Shown here: positions 24,698 through 33,349 of the stretch, in pieces | Position numbering within the stretch: the first letter of the stretch is position 1 | How the letters are laid out: the number at the start of each line of letters is the position of its first letter | Assembly: GCF_025452195.1 (NCBI RefSeq) | Contig: NZ_CP104973.1 | Location: 3,579,001 to 3,643,000 of the forward strand | Direction: 5' to 3' | From: Phyllobacterium zundukense | Lineage (GTDB): Bacteria > Pseudomonadota > Alphaproteobacteria > Rhizobiales > Rhizobiaceae | Length of the DNA: 64,000 nt | Translations under genes and position numbers: made by a program | The notes under the pieces: generated by a model | What the model saw: the letters and a program-made list of their open reading frames with translations, nothing else | What the model was told of the DNA's origin: nothing | Database searches by the model: none

Positions 24698-25626
24698 CGA
24701 TTTCTGCCTTGGGTGTCGCCCCCTCCCCGCCCGAAACGGCGTTTCCGGTCCGGTTCCAGTACGATCTCAGCTATGCTTCGGCGGATCATGGGATCAAACG
24801 ATTGGTCAAGGAGCATTCTCTCAACAATCTGACGGCGCAATATATCAGTATTCTCTGGGACGAAGGTTCGCATAAAACCAATGTCCGGTCCTTCCTTGGA
24901 GAAATCTGCGAAATATTGAGCGGCGAGCGTTTCAGCGTTTTCACGCAGGAAATGCTTGATTCTGTGATCGGCACGCTACGCGAGCGCGGCAATAGCAATG
25001 CAACCATCAATCGAAAGATGGCTGCCTTGAGCAAGCTGCTGCGGAAGGCGTGCAAAATGGGCGACATTTACAATTTGCCGGAGTTCCGGCGCCAAAAGGA
25101 ACGGCAGGGACGTATCCGCTTCCTTGAAGCCGAAGAGGAACTGCGGCTTTTCTCGGCGATCCGCATGCGCTGCGAAGACAGCTACAGGTTGAGCGTGTTT
25201 CTGGTGGATACGGGTTGCCGGCTTGGCGAAGCAATCGGCCTCAACTGGAACGATCTGCAGGATTCACGATCGACCTTCTGGCTGACGAAGTCTGGCCGCA
25301 GCCGCACGGTTCCTTTGACCAGCCGGGTGAAGGAGGTCGTCCAGATCCCGCATGGCCGGTTGAAAGGCCCTTTCGCCATGCACACGCAAGTGCGTTTTCG
25401 CGCGATCTGGAACGAAGCCAAGGCGGAAGTCGGGCTTGGGACAGACGATCAGGTGGTCCCGCATATTCTGCGCCACACCTGCGCCTCGCGGCTGGTGCGC
25501 GGCGGCATCGATATCAGGCGCGTACAGATCTGGCTCGGCCATCAGACGCTGTCGATGACGATGCGCTACGCCCACCTTGCGACCAATGATCTCGACAGCT
25601 GCGTGGCTGTGCTCGAACGCCACTAG
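24694..25626 (+). CDS. Tyrosine recombinase / integrase
   Basis: A 310-residue tyrosine site-specific recombinase. The full catalytic set is present: Arg176 (DTGCRLGEAIGLNW), Lys199 (WLTKSGRSRTVPL), His257 and Arg260 (PHILRHTCAS), His283 (WLGHQTLSM) and nucleophile Tyr292 (MRYAHL). An N-terminal SAM-like core-binding domain spans about 35-125. The enzyme should be active in DNA strand exchange. No phage or transposition genes, tRNA or att direct repeat are visible beside it, so it may be a remnant of a lost element or a domesticated recombinase. It is followed by a terminator hairpin. Confidence 0.93.
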   Translation: MTISALGVAPSPPETAFPVRFQYDLSYASADHGIKRLVKEHSLNNLTAQYISILWDEGSHKTNVRSFLGEICEILSGERFSVFTQEMLDSVIGTLRERGNSNATINRKMAALSKLLRKACKMGDIYNLPEFRRQKERQGRIRFLEAEEELRLFSAIRMRCEDSYRLSVFLVDTGCRLGEAIGLNWNDLQDSRSTFWLTKSGRSRTVPLTSRVKEVVQIPHGRLKGPFAMHTQVRFRAIWNEAKAEVGLGTDDQVVPHILRHTCASRLVRGGIDIRRVQIWLGHQTLSMTMRYAHLATNDLDSCVAVLERH

Positions 25627-25629
25627 GGT

Positions 25630-25656
25630 CTGCAGGCTCATGGCAAGGCAGCCTGC
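25630..25656 (+). terminator. Hairpin after the integrase gene
   Basis: TGCAGGCT and AGCCTGCA form an 8-bp perfect stem around an 11-nt loop four bases after the stop codon. There is no clear T tract, so a termination role is plausible but unproven. Confidence 0.4.
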
Positions 25657-25750
25657 AAACGGCGTTGTTCTGTGCTCCGGTGTTCACGTACCACAATGTG
25701 CGCTGCGCTCGGGTGCTCGAAAAACCACCTTTCGACCGACATGAATCTCA
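25657..25750. repeat. Dispersed element, family D, copy 1
   Basis: Contains TGCTCCGGTGTTCACGTACC, then GTGCGCTGCGCTCGGGTGCTCG, AAAACCACCTTTCG and ATGAATCTCAA. A second copy with the same order of blocks lies at 47602-47709, where the centre is a palindrome (CACGTACCTTAAGTACGCTG). It separates the integrase from the histidine kinase. Confidence 0.65.
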
Positions 25751-25823
25751 ACCGCCCCTAAAGCACAGTTCCGTTTTGCCATCTGCGAACAGAACTGGCT
25801 CTGAATGAGAAGATTTGGATTAC

Positions 25824-26990
25824 CTATTGGACCAGCGGCATGCGGAAGGTGAACCGCGTTTCTTCCGGGGTCGAGGAAACCTCCAGCGTCCCGCCATGCA
25901 CGCGCGCAATTTCCGAGGCAATATAAAGCCCGAGCCCCAGTCCCTGCTGGCCGGCCCGCGCTTCACGCCGGAAGAACGGCAGGAATAATTGCGCCATTGT
26001 TTCCGGCGGGATAGGTTCTCCTGTGTTGGAGACCCACAACTCAAAGACGCCATTATCGATCGATGCGTTGACGCGAATGGGACCATCTTCGGAACCATGC
26101 ATCAGGGCATTGCCGAGGAGATTCGACAGGAGCTGGCCGATCCTGACCCGGTCGCATTTCAATGGATCTTCGAAATCGAGATTCGCCTCGACAACGTGGC
26201 CGGTCCGAACGGAAGCCAATTCATCGATGACCTGAACCAGTGTCGGCTTCAACGGTTCCGCATCGTCGAGTTCCAGCACAACGCCTTCCCCCAGCCGGGC
26301 GCGCGCCAGATCGAGCACATTGTCGATCAGGCCCGACATGCGAACGACGCTGCCGCGGATCAGCTTGACGATGTCCGTCGCTTTCTCATCCAGCGGCGAG
26401 CGAAGCAGCATGCGCGTTCCAGAATCGATCGACGCTACCGGATTGCGCAGATCATGGCCAAGTACGGCGACGAATTGCTCGCGGAATTCGGAAATCTTGC
26501 GCTCGTCGAGAAGCGCGGCTTCCGTTCTCGCCAGACGCTCATTCGCGTGCAGATGAAAGGCGATCAATTCGGCAAACAGTTTGAACATGCCAATCGTTTC
26601 GGGATTGTTGAGGCGCGCCGGCCGTGGACCGATGGCGCAAAGCGTGCCGAAAAACGAACCGTCCGGGAGGATGACAGGCATCGAAATATAGCTCTGGAAG
26701 CCGTAGATCGCCGGCATGTGATGATTGGAATAAACTGGATCGTTCGCGACTTCGTCGATGACCACCGCCTCGCGGCTATCGCAGATGGTGGTTTTCAGCT
26801 TCAGTTCATCGCCAGGCTTGAGGCCAAATTCGATCGCATCGAGAACCTGGCAGGCGATCCAGCGATCTTCGGTTACCCGCGCTACGGCGGCAAAGCCCAT
26901 GCCGGTACTGCGGCAAACGACATCGAGGATCATCGGTACCGCAGCAATCCGGCCGATCGCATCGATGTCGGCCTGAAAGTCATTGTTCAT
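25824..26990 (-). CDS. GAF-domain sensor histidine kinase
   Basis: A 388-residue soluble sensor kinase. The GAF domain covers about residues 20-150 (TTICDSREAVVIDEVANDP; GFQSYISMPVILPDGSFFGT). The HisKA dimerisation domain contains the phospho-acceptor His179 in VAVLGHDLRNPVASI, and the HATPase_c domain has LSNLLGNALMHGS (N box) and GQQGLGLGLYIASEIARVHGG (as GQQGLGLGLYIA). There is no transmembrane segment, so it senses a cytoplasmic or light/redox cue through GAF. No response regulator is adjacent, making it an orphan kinase. ATG 26990 has GGAAGG just upstream; an earlier ATG at 27032 is possible. Confidence 0.88.
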   Translation of the reverse strand: MNNDFQADIDAIGRIAAVPMILDVVCRSTGMGFAAVARVTEDRWIACQVLDAIEFGLKPGDELKLKTTICDSREAVVIDEVANDPVYSNHHMPAIYGFQSYISMPVILPDGSFFGTLCAIGPRPARLNNPETIGMFKLFAELIAFHLHANERLARTEAALLDERKISEFREQFVAVLGHDLRNPVASIDSGTRMLLRSPLDEKATDIVKLIRGSVVRMSGLIDNVLDLARARLGEGVVLELDDAEPLKPTLVQVIDELASVRTGHVVEANLDFEDPLKCDRVRIGQLLSNLLGNALMHGSEDGPIRVNASIDNGVFELWVSNTGEPIPPETMAQLFLPFFRREARAGQQGLGLGLYIASEIARVHGGTLEVSSTPEETRFTFRMPLVQ

Positions 26991-27286
26991 CAAGCCTTCC
27001 GATATTGTAGTCGCACCCAGGGTCCGAGACATATCCGTTTTTGCGCGTGAGAAAAAGTGGCATTGGCGTGTCCGGACCGCAAAGGCCGGCCCATGGGGCC
27101 GGGACTTGTTAATAGGCAAAGTACTTTCATGCGATGGTGTCACTATCCAAGAAAAACTGTGCCATATAAACGTCTTTCCGATTTAGCCTCATAATACATC
27201 TGCATTACAGGCATCTAACCTTGACGATTAATTGACGTTGCGTCACTCATCTGCAAGGATTTCATCCGGCACATCGGAGACCTTGC

Positions 27287-27616
27287 ATGGCACTATGGTT
27301 GGATATACTTCGCGAGAAAAACGATCTTGCGGGGCAGCTGAGCGAAAAGATACCAAGGTTCCTCGCCTATGAGCGCCTGACACTGGATCAGGCAACGCGG
27401 CTGCACATCTTTCTGGAAAATCACGCGGAAGAAATGCGAAACCTGGCCAGGGAGATCGGCGCGGTCGACCTTGTCGAGGCATTGCATGAAGCCGCCGATG
27501 CGCTGGAAAGGATATTCTCTGACCTTGCGGCGGCGGCCGAGCTGAAGGTTGCGGAGCTTCGCCAGAAAGAGGCCTATGTCAACGCGCCGCCCGCCCCGAA
27601 ACTCGCCTACAGTTAA
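27287..27616 (+). CDS. Hypothetical protein, 109 residues, helical
   Basis: A soluble alpha-helical protein (MALWLDILREKNDLAGQLSE onward). Heptad-like Leu/Ala spacing is seen through VDLVEALHEAADALERIFSDL, suggesting a short coiled coil, and the tail is Pro/Ala-rich (NAPPAPKLAYS). No family recognised and no catalytic motif. Its stop overlaps by 4 nt the stop of the convergent DUF2380-like gene. Confidence 0.6.
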   Translation: MALWLDILREKNDLAGQLSEKIPRFLAYERLTLDQATRLHIFLENHAEEMRNLAREIGAVDLVEALHEAADALERIFSDLAAAAELKVAELRQKEAYVNAPPAPKLAYS

Positions 27617-28137
27617 AGCGAGCGGGCAGTAATCACCCGCCGAATTGGCAGCGGTTGACGATCTGTCCCGCCGAAAACTTCGCTGCGCGGCGCCAGGATC
27701 TCGTCCGTATCGCCGCGGTAGGTGATCAATTCCCCGCAAATCGCGCGCTGGTCCTCGACATTGAGCACAGAATATTTGACCCAGCCGATCAATGTGCTGG
27801 TCTTTTCGACGGCGCCGATAACGACAAACCGCGCACCGGCCTGCCTGGCTTGCCGGGCAAGCGGTTCGAAGCCCGGGTCCGCTGCCGTGCACTGCGACGC
27901 CTCGCAAGGCAGCGTGACGAGTCGTAGCTTGCCGCTGGCTGCCAACCGATCGCGCAGAAAATCAGAGAGCGCCTTCAGTCTCCGCTTGTGCGCATCGCTC
28001 TGATCGACCGGTTCACCGGAGGTGTCGAGAAAGTCAAAATTTGCGACTGCAACCGGCACTGTGGACTCGGCACGCGCCGGCAGAACAGCCATCACGGCAC
28101 CGAGCACCACCGCCGCAAACGAGGCATGGACAGTCAT
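27613..28137 (-). CDS. Secreted DUF2380-like protein
   Basis: A 174-residue precursor with a signal peptide (MTVHASFAAVVLGAVMAVLP, cleaved after ARA). The mature part starts with VAVANFDFLDTSGEPVDQSD and contains the FLRDRLAASGKLRLV, ARQAGARFVVIGAVEKTSTL and LNVEDQRAI segments. This fits the DUF2380 family of periplasmic proteins related to the CsgG/TolB-N fold; that link is my recollection and moderately secure. The single Cys pair (LPCEASQC) may form a disulfide. Function unknown; neighbours do not suggest one. Confidence 0.68.
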   Translation of the reverse strand: MTVHASFAAVVLGAVMAVLPARAESTVPVAVANFDFLDTSGEPVDQSDAHKRRLKALSDFLRDRLAASGKLRLVTLPCEASQCTAADPGFEPLARQARQAGARFVVIGAVEKTSTLIGWVKYSVLNVEDQRAICGELITYRGDTDEILAPRSEVFGGTDRQPLPIRRVITARSL

Positions 28138-28305
28138 TTCATCATCCTTTCCCGCTCCCCCGGAGGACACGGGAGAAGGATAGTTGAAACTGCAACGATG
28201 TCCAATCTGACGGCAATGTGGCGGCCGGCAACTTTCCCTTGCCTCTTGACATCCAACGTTCACATTGAATTGATAGGGGACGGCTCAGCGTCAAGAGGAG
28301 CATTC

Positions 28306-28425
28306 ATGCACGACGATGATGAAGACGACAATATCATGCATTACACCACCCCGATGTGGTGCCATTTGCTCATCTTCGGCTTTGCTGTCTCGATCGCTGT
28401 CGGTATCTGTCAACTCTGTTCATAA
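28306..28425 (+). CDS. Small membrane protein, 39 residues
   Basis: ATG 28306 has AGAGGAG 6 nt upstream. The peptide has an acidic head (MHDDDEDDNIMHYTTPMWC) and one transmembrane helix (HLLIFGFAVSIAVGICQLC). It lies alone, divergent from the DUF2380-like gene. Good ribosome binding site and single-helix topology support it; no family recognised. Confidence 0.5.
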   Translation: MHDDDEDDNIMHYTTPMWCHLLIFGFAVSIAVGICQLCS

Positions 28426-28441
28426 CGTTCTGCCCGCACGT

Positions 28442-28490
28442 TAAAATAAACGCGGCCCGACCCTCATAAACTTGGGGGAACAGGGCCGCG
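28442..28490 (-). terminator. Possible terminator for a minus-strand small gene
   Basis: CGCGGCCC and GGGCCGCG (28451-28458 and 28483-28490) form an 8-bp GC stem; read on the minus strand it is followed by TTTATTTTAA. It would terminate transcription of the small membrane protein gene at 28546-28623. The loop is long (24 nt). Confidence 0.4.
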
Positions 28491-28545
28491 CCGGACCTCG
28501 ATGCCCGCATGGGCATGGCAGAAACTGTCAAGCTTTGGCAGCCGT

Positions 28546-28623
28546 CTAGCGGTGTTTGCGCTGCGTCTGGAACACCAGGATCAGGACGACTGCAACAGCG
28601 AGCAGAATAGACAGATCACGCAT
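28546..28623 (-). CDS. Possible tiny membrane protein, 25 residues
   Basis: A short frame MRDLSILLAVAVVLILVFQT ending QRKHR, one transmembrane helix with a basic tail, followed 56 nt downstream by a candidate terminator. The ribosome binding site is weak (ACGG). It could be chance; terminator placement is the main support. Confidence 0.35.
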   Translation of the reverse strand: MRDLSILLAVAVVLILVFQTQRKHR

Positions 28624-28832
28624 AACCGTAACGTCCAAATTCGAATGGCCCGCGCGGGCCACTTTTATCTGATTGTCGTTTCCCGGCCGGTTCAGCGGCA
28701 ACGAGCCCACTTGCGTAGACATTCGCAGAATAGCCGGAACGTCATATGAAATCGATTGGAGGTTCGGTCCGAAAATATCAAAATCTTATAAAGGGACCTG
28801 TGGTCCGGCTGGCGAAATGGCGGATTTACCTG

Positions 28833-29573
28833 TCACCCCACGGCAACCGGAGGAGCGTGGCGTCTTCCCTCGTGATACTCGCTCCACGCCTGTCGGAGGA
28901 TTTGCACCGAAGATGTAAGGAAGATACCTGCCATGAGTGCCGCAACCGCCAAGTCAGGCCATGCGGTCGATGTGCCCCACACTCCAAAAGCCGCAGCCAT
29001 AACCACGACGTTGCCGATCGCATCATTGCGAGAGCAGAGCCAGACAGATCGAACATTCGCGTCACCATCTTTATAGGGGCGCAGCAAAAGAACGGAGCCA
29101 AGGTTTGCAGCGAGCGCCAAGAAGCCGATCACACCCATCACCTCGGCGCTCGGAAGTCCGAGGACAAAGACTTGATAGACGGTCGAACCAAAAACCCAGA
29201 CAGCCATGACGGAAAGCGAGAGACCCTTGAACAGGGCGGCTGTCGCTCGCGTGCGCAGGCTTGCCCCGATCACGGCGAGGCTCAACCCGTAGGTGACGGT
29301 ATCGGCAAGGAAATCCAGGGCATCCGCCTTGAGCGCCTGCGAACCCGCCAGTTGACCAGCTACCATCTCCGTCAGGAACATCGCCCCGTTTATGGCGATC
29401 ACAGTCCAGAGTATCCGTTTGTAGCGCGGGTCCACGCCATCAAAGAGTGGCACTCCACCGGAACAGCAAGTGTCTTGAACCTTGTGGAGAGCGGCTGGCT
29501 TGTCCACGGGAAAGACCAACGGGGCCGGGGCGCACGATGTGCCCGTTTCGTGGTTACAGCAGTAATCAGCCAT
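28833..29573 (-). CDS. Cation efflux protein (cation diffusion facilitator-like)
   Basis: A 246-residue inner-membrane protein with about six transmembrane helices. The N terminus is rich in Cys/His (MADYCCNHETGTSC... DTCCSGG), a likely metal-binding region. The helix pair containing NGAMFLTEMVAGQLAGSQAL and KADALDFLADTVTYGLSLAV carries the CDF-type metal site (Asp-rich ADALDF replacing the HxxxD of classical members). SRNDAIGNVVVMAAA is the second half-site. It probably exports Zn, Cd or a similar divalent ion. It is divergent from a MerR regulator whose operator sits inside its own promoter spacer, so metal induction is expected. Start has AAAGGAGG. Confidence 0.87.
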   Translation of the reverse strand: MADYCCNHETGTSCAPAPLVFPVDKPAALHKVQDTCCSGGVPLFDGVDPRYKRILWTVIAINGAMFLTEMVAGQLAGSQALKADALDFLADTVTYGLSLAVIGASLRTRATAALFKGLSLSVMAVWVFGSTVYQVFVLGLPSAEVMGVIGFLALAANLGSVLLLRPYKDGDANVRSVWLCSRNDAIGNVVVMAAAFGVWGTSTAWPDLAVAALMAGIFLTSSVQILRQAWSEYHEGRRHAPPVAVG

Positions 29574-29595
29574 GCGGTGCCTCCTTTTATATTGG

Positions 29596-29619
29596 CACTC
29601 TAGTCCCTATAGTGACTAG
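29596..29619 (-). promoter_or_regulatory. MerR-type operator within the efflux gene promoter
   Basis: CTCTAGTC and GACTAGAG are perfect 8-bp inverted arms. On the minus strand they lie between TTGAAC (-35) and TAGAGT (-10), whose spacing is 19 bp. That over-long spacer is the defining feature of promoters activated by metal-bound MerR proteins through DNA untwisting. The promoter drives the cation efflux gene. Confidence 0.85.
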
Positions 29620-29637
29620 AGGTTCAAGGGGTTTTTC

Positions 29638-30063
29638 ATGGATTTTTCGATTGGTGAACTCGCGCGACGTACCCAAGTCAAGGTGCCAACCATACGCTAT
29701 TATGAACTGATTGGCCTCTTGCCGCTGCCGGCTCGCACCGAAGGGCAGCAAAGGCGCTACGATAAGACCAGCATGGCGCGGCTCGCCTTTATCAGGCATG
29801 CGCGCGAACTCGGCTTCAACATCGAGGCAATCCGTGCGCTTCTCTCGCTGCAGGACAATCCGGATCAATCTTGCAGCGTTGCCGACAGGATAGCTTCAGC
29901 GCGCCTCGCTGAAGTCGAGGAACGCATTGCCAGCCTCAGCGCCCTGCGAACGGAATTGCAACGGATGATCGAGGAATGCGCCTGTGGCCGGGTGGCTGAA
30001 TGCCGCGTAATCGAGACCTTGGCCAATAGCAGCCATCGGCATGGTCGCTTGGCTGAGAACTGA
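29638..30063 (+). CDS. MerR-family metal-responsive regulator (ZntR/CadR-like)
   Basis: A 141-residue regulator with an N-terminal winged helix (FSIGELARRTQVKVPTIRYYE) and a dimerisation helix (about 80-112). A metal-binding loop has Cys114, Cys116 and Cys122, with Cys79 on the dimer helix (DQSCSVADR; EECACGRVAEC). This spacing matches ZntR/CadR/PbrR proteins that respond to Zn, Cd or Pb. It is divergent from the efflux gene and the operator between them fits. The Cys114-Ala-Cys116 pattern differs slightly from the usual adjacent Cys pair, so exact metal preference is open. Confidence 0.9.
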   Translation: MDFSIGELARRTQVKVPTIRYYELIGLLPLPARTEGQQRRYDKTSMARLAFIRHARELGFNIEAIRALLSLQDNPDQSCSVADRIASARLAEVEERIASLSALRTELQRMIEECACGRVAECRVIETLANSSHRHGRLAEN

Positions 30064-30152
30064 TCGCATGGTGATTGTCCGCATTGGCAGACGCAGTTGC
30101 GTACATGTCGATGCGTCTAGCTCGCGCTGCGGACCATCTGTATAGGTGAGCC

Positions 30153-30477
30153 ATGTTGACGATTCTCGTTCATGCCGGCGCCGCCCTCGCGGAAATCGCT
30201 GGTTGCTTCTCCTTCTGGGCGTGGCTCAGGCTCGACAAGTCGGCGCTTTGGATCATGCCCGGCATGGCCTCACTGGCGCTGTTTGCCTACCTGCTTACTT
30301 TAGTTGACGCCACCACGGCGGGACGCGTTAATGCGGCTTATGGCGGGGTTTACATCGTCGCCTCGATCTTGTGGCTGTGGCTGGTCGAAAACAGCAAGCC
30401 TGGATCTATGGGACGTGACAGGGACAGCTATCTGCCTCTTGGGTGCCGCTGTTATTCGGCTTCCGGCGAGAGCCTAG
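30153..30477 (+). pseudogene. ynfA: ynfA-type (UPF0060) membrane protein, frameshifted
   Basis: The first 83 codons encode a normal UPF0060 protein: [20 protein letters not shown], then [20 protein letters not shown], then LVENSKP. After codon 83 one extra G at about 30402 shifts the frame. Resuming at 30403 the second frame reads [20 protein letters not shown] and ends at TAG 30475, exactly the expected last helix. So a single-base insertion (or an assembly error) breaks an otherwise full-length gene of about 107 codons. An IS1182-type element starts within about 35 nt of its end. Good ribosome binding site (AGGTGAG). Confidence 0.85.
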
Positions 30478-30511
30478 CCTGTAGTAGGACATCGAAGAAG
30501 CTGCCCAATGA

Positions 30512-32115
30512 CCGCTTGTGGCGGATATTGTTGAAAAACTCGGCATTGCCGATGCTTGGGACGCGTGATTCAATCCTCTGAGTGATTTGCAGGGGATCAG
30601 GCGAATGATGGGATGTCAGGCGGTTTCGGCGCAGCTCTTCTACGACTTCTGCCTCGATGATTATGTCCCTGCGGACCATCTGCTGCGCGGGATCGATCGT
30701 CACCTCGATCTCGATAGCGTTCGAGCACAGTTGAAGCCTTTTTATAGCAACACTGGGCGGCCCTCAGTTGATCCTGAGCTGATGATGCGAATGCTGATTA
30801 TCGGCTACAGCATGGGTATCCGGTCGGAACGGCGACTTTGCGAGGAGGTCCATCTCAATCTCGCATATCGGTGGTTTTGCCGCCTTGGCCTGGACGGAAA
30901 GGTACCGGATCATTCCAGCTTTTCGAAGAACCGTCATGGCCGGTTCCGGCAAAGTGATATCCTCCGGCACATGTTTGAGACTGTGGTGGAACGGTGCCTT
31001 GCCCAAGGGCTGGTGGGAGCAGAAGGCTTTGCGGTTGATGCCAGCCTGATCGCGGCGGACGCCAATAAGCAGCGTTCGGTGCCCGGCACTGAATGGAAAG
31101 CCGAAGACGATGCTGGCCGCTCGGTTCAGGAATATCTGGCGGTTCTGGATGACGCGGCTTTTGGCGCTGCCTCGCCGGTGACGCCGAAGTTCATTTCGCA
31201 ATCCGACCCGGCAGCTCAGTGGACAGGTGCTCATAAGGGGCATGCCTTCTTCGCCTACGCCACCAATTATCTGATCGATACTGATCACGGTGTCATCCTT
31301 GACGTCGAGGCTACGCGAGCGATCCGTCAGGCGGAGGTCGGAGCATCCCGCACGATGATCGACAGAACCGAGAACCGCTTCGGCTTGAAGCCAGGCTATC
31401 TGGCAGCCGACAGCGCTTACGGTTCTGCTGACAATCTTGCCTGGCTAGTCAAGGAAAAGGACATCGCGCCGCACATTCCGGTGTTTGATAAATCCAACAG
31501 GACCGACGGGACCTTCTCGCGTTCGGACTTCACCTGGGATGGCGAGAATGATCGCTACATCTGCCCGGCAGGCGAAGAGCTCAAGCAGTTTCACCGAACC
31601 TATGCATCGCCCAGATCGGGGATAACGAGTGAAGGGACGCGGCTCTATCGCGCCAGCAAAAAGAACTGCGACGCCTGCGAATTCAAACAGCGCTGCTGCC
31701 CGAATGCGCCTGCTCGCAAGGTGCCGCGTGATCTCAACGAAGATGCCCGCGATGTCGCCAGAGCTATTGCCGCCACACCCGCTTACGAGCGGTCCCGGCA
31801 TCGCCGCAAGAAGGTCGAGATGCTCTTCGCTCACCTCAAACGCATTCTCCGGATGGCGCGTTTGAGGCTGCGAGGTCCATGTGGTGCGCGAGACGAATTC
31901 CTGCTTGCAGCAACCGCCCAGAACCTCAGAAGACTGGCGAAACTCAGACCACAAAGGCCACCACACGGCGTCATTGCTGCATAAAAGCGGCCAGAAAGGA
32001 TACCCTACGCGAAAGTGCGGGGCAGATAGCCCATCATCCCTACCGGAAGGATGCTGCAACAGCCCGATGAACAGCTACCTGGCCGAGTTTTTCAACGATA
32101 TCGGCGCAAAGCGGG
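30512..32115 (+). mobile_element. IS1182-family insertion sequence
   Basis: One transposase gene is flanked by imperfect inverted repeats: 30512-30544 and 32082-32115 share GATAT-GTTGAAAAACTCGGC plus a CCGCTT-TG-G outer part. The true termini may extend up to about 30 nt further out on each side, and I could not identify a target-site duplication with confidence. The element lies just after the broken ynfA and before a dienelactone-hydrolase-like gene. Confidence 0.8.
30605..31984 (+). CDS. IS1182-family transposase
   Basis: A 459-residue DDE transposase, apparently intact. The N-terminal DUF772-type domain contains LIIGYSMGIRSERRLCEEVH and LAYRWFCRLGL; DHSSFSKNRHGRF and GFAVDASLIAADANKQR follow (first catalytic Asp in VDAS). 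LAADSAYGSADNLAWL carries the second Asp. The C-terminal zinc-like Cys cluster KKNCDACEFKQRCCP precedes RKKVEMLFAHLKRILRMARLRLRG with the catalytic Glu. ATG 30605 (after AGGGGATCAGG) is preferred to TTG 30587. No frameshift, so it may be active. Confidence 0.93.
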   Translation: MMGCQAVSAQLFYDFCLDDYVPADHLLRGIDRHLDLDSVRAQLKPFYSNTGRPSVDPELMMRMLIIGYSMGIRSERRLCEEVHLNLAYRWFCRLGLDGKVPDHSSFSKNRHGRFRQSDILRHMFETVVERCLAQGLVGAEGFAVDASLIAADANKQRSVPGTEWKAEDDAGRSVQEYLAVLDDAAFGAASPVTPKFISQSDPAAQWTGAHKGHAFFAYATNYLIDTDHGVILDVEATRAIRQAEVGASRTMIDRTENRFGLKPGYLAADSAYGSADNLAWLVKEKDIAPHIPVFDKSNRTDGTFSRSDFTWDGENDRYICPAGEELKQFHRTYASPRSGITSEGTRLYRASKKNCDACEFKQRCCPNAPARKVPRDLNEDARDVARAIAATPAYERSRHRRKKVEMLFAHLKRILRMARLRLRGPCGARDEFLLAATAQNLRRLAKLRPQRPPHGVIAA

Positions 32116-32186
32116 CGCTCATCCTTTGAAGAGAGACTGCCCGACATGGCAACACGTGGCGCGTCGGCAGGTTGACGTCATGCCAC

Positions 32187-33146
32187 TTACTTTCGACCAA
32201 ACACCTCGGACAAAATCACCTTCACCGCTGCCTGAGCCGCCGTGGTTGCCGTGTCATTGTACTGAGAGCTCGGGCCATATTCGACGCAGGCGTCGGCATA
32301 GCTGAAGGGACGGCCCGTCGCTGCATTCAACAATTTTCCATCCTCTTCGTTGCGCCAGCAATTTCGCGACGTCTGATTGTCTGGATCAGCAAAGCGTGCG
32401 GGATTGCGCGGACTGTCGAACCCATGCAGTGCGCCATCGTACTCGGTCATCGTTGCATCGTTACCTGCCTTGGCCAGACGCTCTATATAGGAACGACAAG
32501 GAGCAGGTGGTGTCCAGTCGTCGTCAGCGCCGTGGAATTCGCGAATTGGTACGGCCGCAACCTTCAATTCGTCGACAAGCTGGAAATTGCAGGCAGGGTA
32601 AAAGGGCAGATGCGCTACGATTTGAGCCCTGGAAGGGCCGAATGATCGCTGAAACCGTATCATTGCCGAATACAAAGCCGTGTTGCCGCCGCGGGAGAAT
32701 CCCATCAGTGCAACACGGGATGCGTCAATATCCGGGTGTTCGGCCAGTGCATCCGCAGCCCGGTATGCATCGTAGATCTGCGTAAACTGGCCGAACTGAG
32801 ATTGATCGGTTGACGCTTGGGTGAGACCCCGGGCCGTGTAGCTGTCCAGGCTCAGTGTAGCTATACCTATACTGTTGAGAAACCTTGACCATCCCCACAC
32901 GGCTCCACTCCCAGGACCATCGGTGCCGTGGAGCAAGATGACGACAGTAAGTTTGCCTTTGTCGTCCGGGCCGCTCAGAACACCCTTAAGCACGACAGGT
33001 ATCCCTGCTTTCTGGTTGCCTTTAAGGAAATCCTCGTCCGACAAGGTGCGGGATTGGATTTCGAGTGTGTTCTCCAAAGCGAATGTGGCTGTGCCGAAAA
33101 ATGACGCGAAGCTCAACACGACGAAAAAAGCACTTACCCTGATCAT
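32187..33146 (-). CDS. Secreted dienelactone-hydrolase-family protein
   Basis: A 319-residue exported alpha/beta hydrolase with a signal peptide (MIRVSAFFVVLSFASFFGTA, cleaved near FAL-EN). The nucleophile elbow is ALMGFSRGGNTAL; the Asp is likely in FHGADDDWTPPAPC and the His in YDGALHGFDSP. The GTDGPGSGAVWGW segment forms the oxyanion region. Dienelactone hydrolases proper use Cys; here Ser is at the elbow, so it is an esterase-like relative. It lies next to the IS end on one side and a copper-protein gene on the other. Confidence 0.82.
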   Translation of the reverse strand: MIRVSAFFVVLSFASFFGTATFALENTLEIQSRTLSDEDFLKGNQKAGIPVVLKGVLSGPDDKGKLTVVILLHGTDGPGSGAVWGWSRFLNSIGIATLSLDSYTARGLTQASTDQSQFGQFTQIYDAYRAADALAEHPDIDASRVALMGFSRGGNTALYSAMIRFQRSFGPSRAQIVAHLPFYPACNFQLVDELKVAAVPIREFHGADDDWTPPAPCRSYIERLAKAGNDATMTEYDGALHGFDSPRNPARFADPDNQTSRNCWRNEEDGKLLNAATGRPFSYADACVEYGPSSQYNDTATTAAQAAVKVILSEVFGRK

Positions 33147-33349
33147 GACCGCAATCCTCGGAGAGCTATAAGTGAAAGTTACACGATGGGCGGGTTCTCC
33201 AGTATGTTGCCCATATATTGTGTGTTCAACATCGAAGATGCAGCTAGCTGGCGATAATTGAAGCAGTCAGCCTTGCCACTACGCGAAACCAGGCTGGCCG
33301 CCCGGTCCATATGTCGACAAGCCAGAAGGCAGCGAAGGGTGGCGCAGAT

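Noticed and set aside
24694..25626. Prophage or integron at the integrase
   Set aside because: No structural, lysis or replication genes, gene cassettes or attC-like sites nearby.
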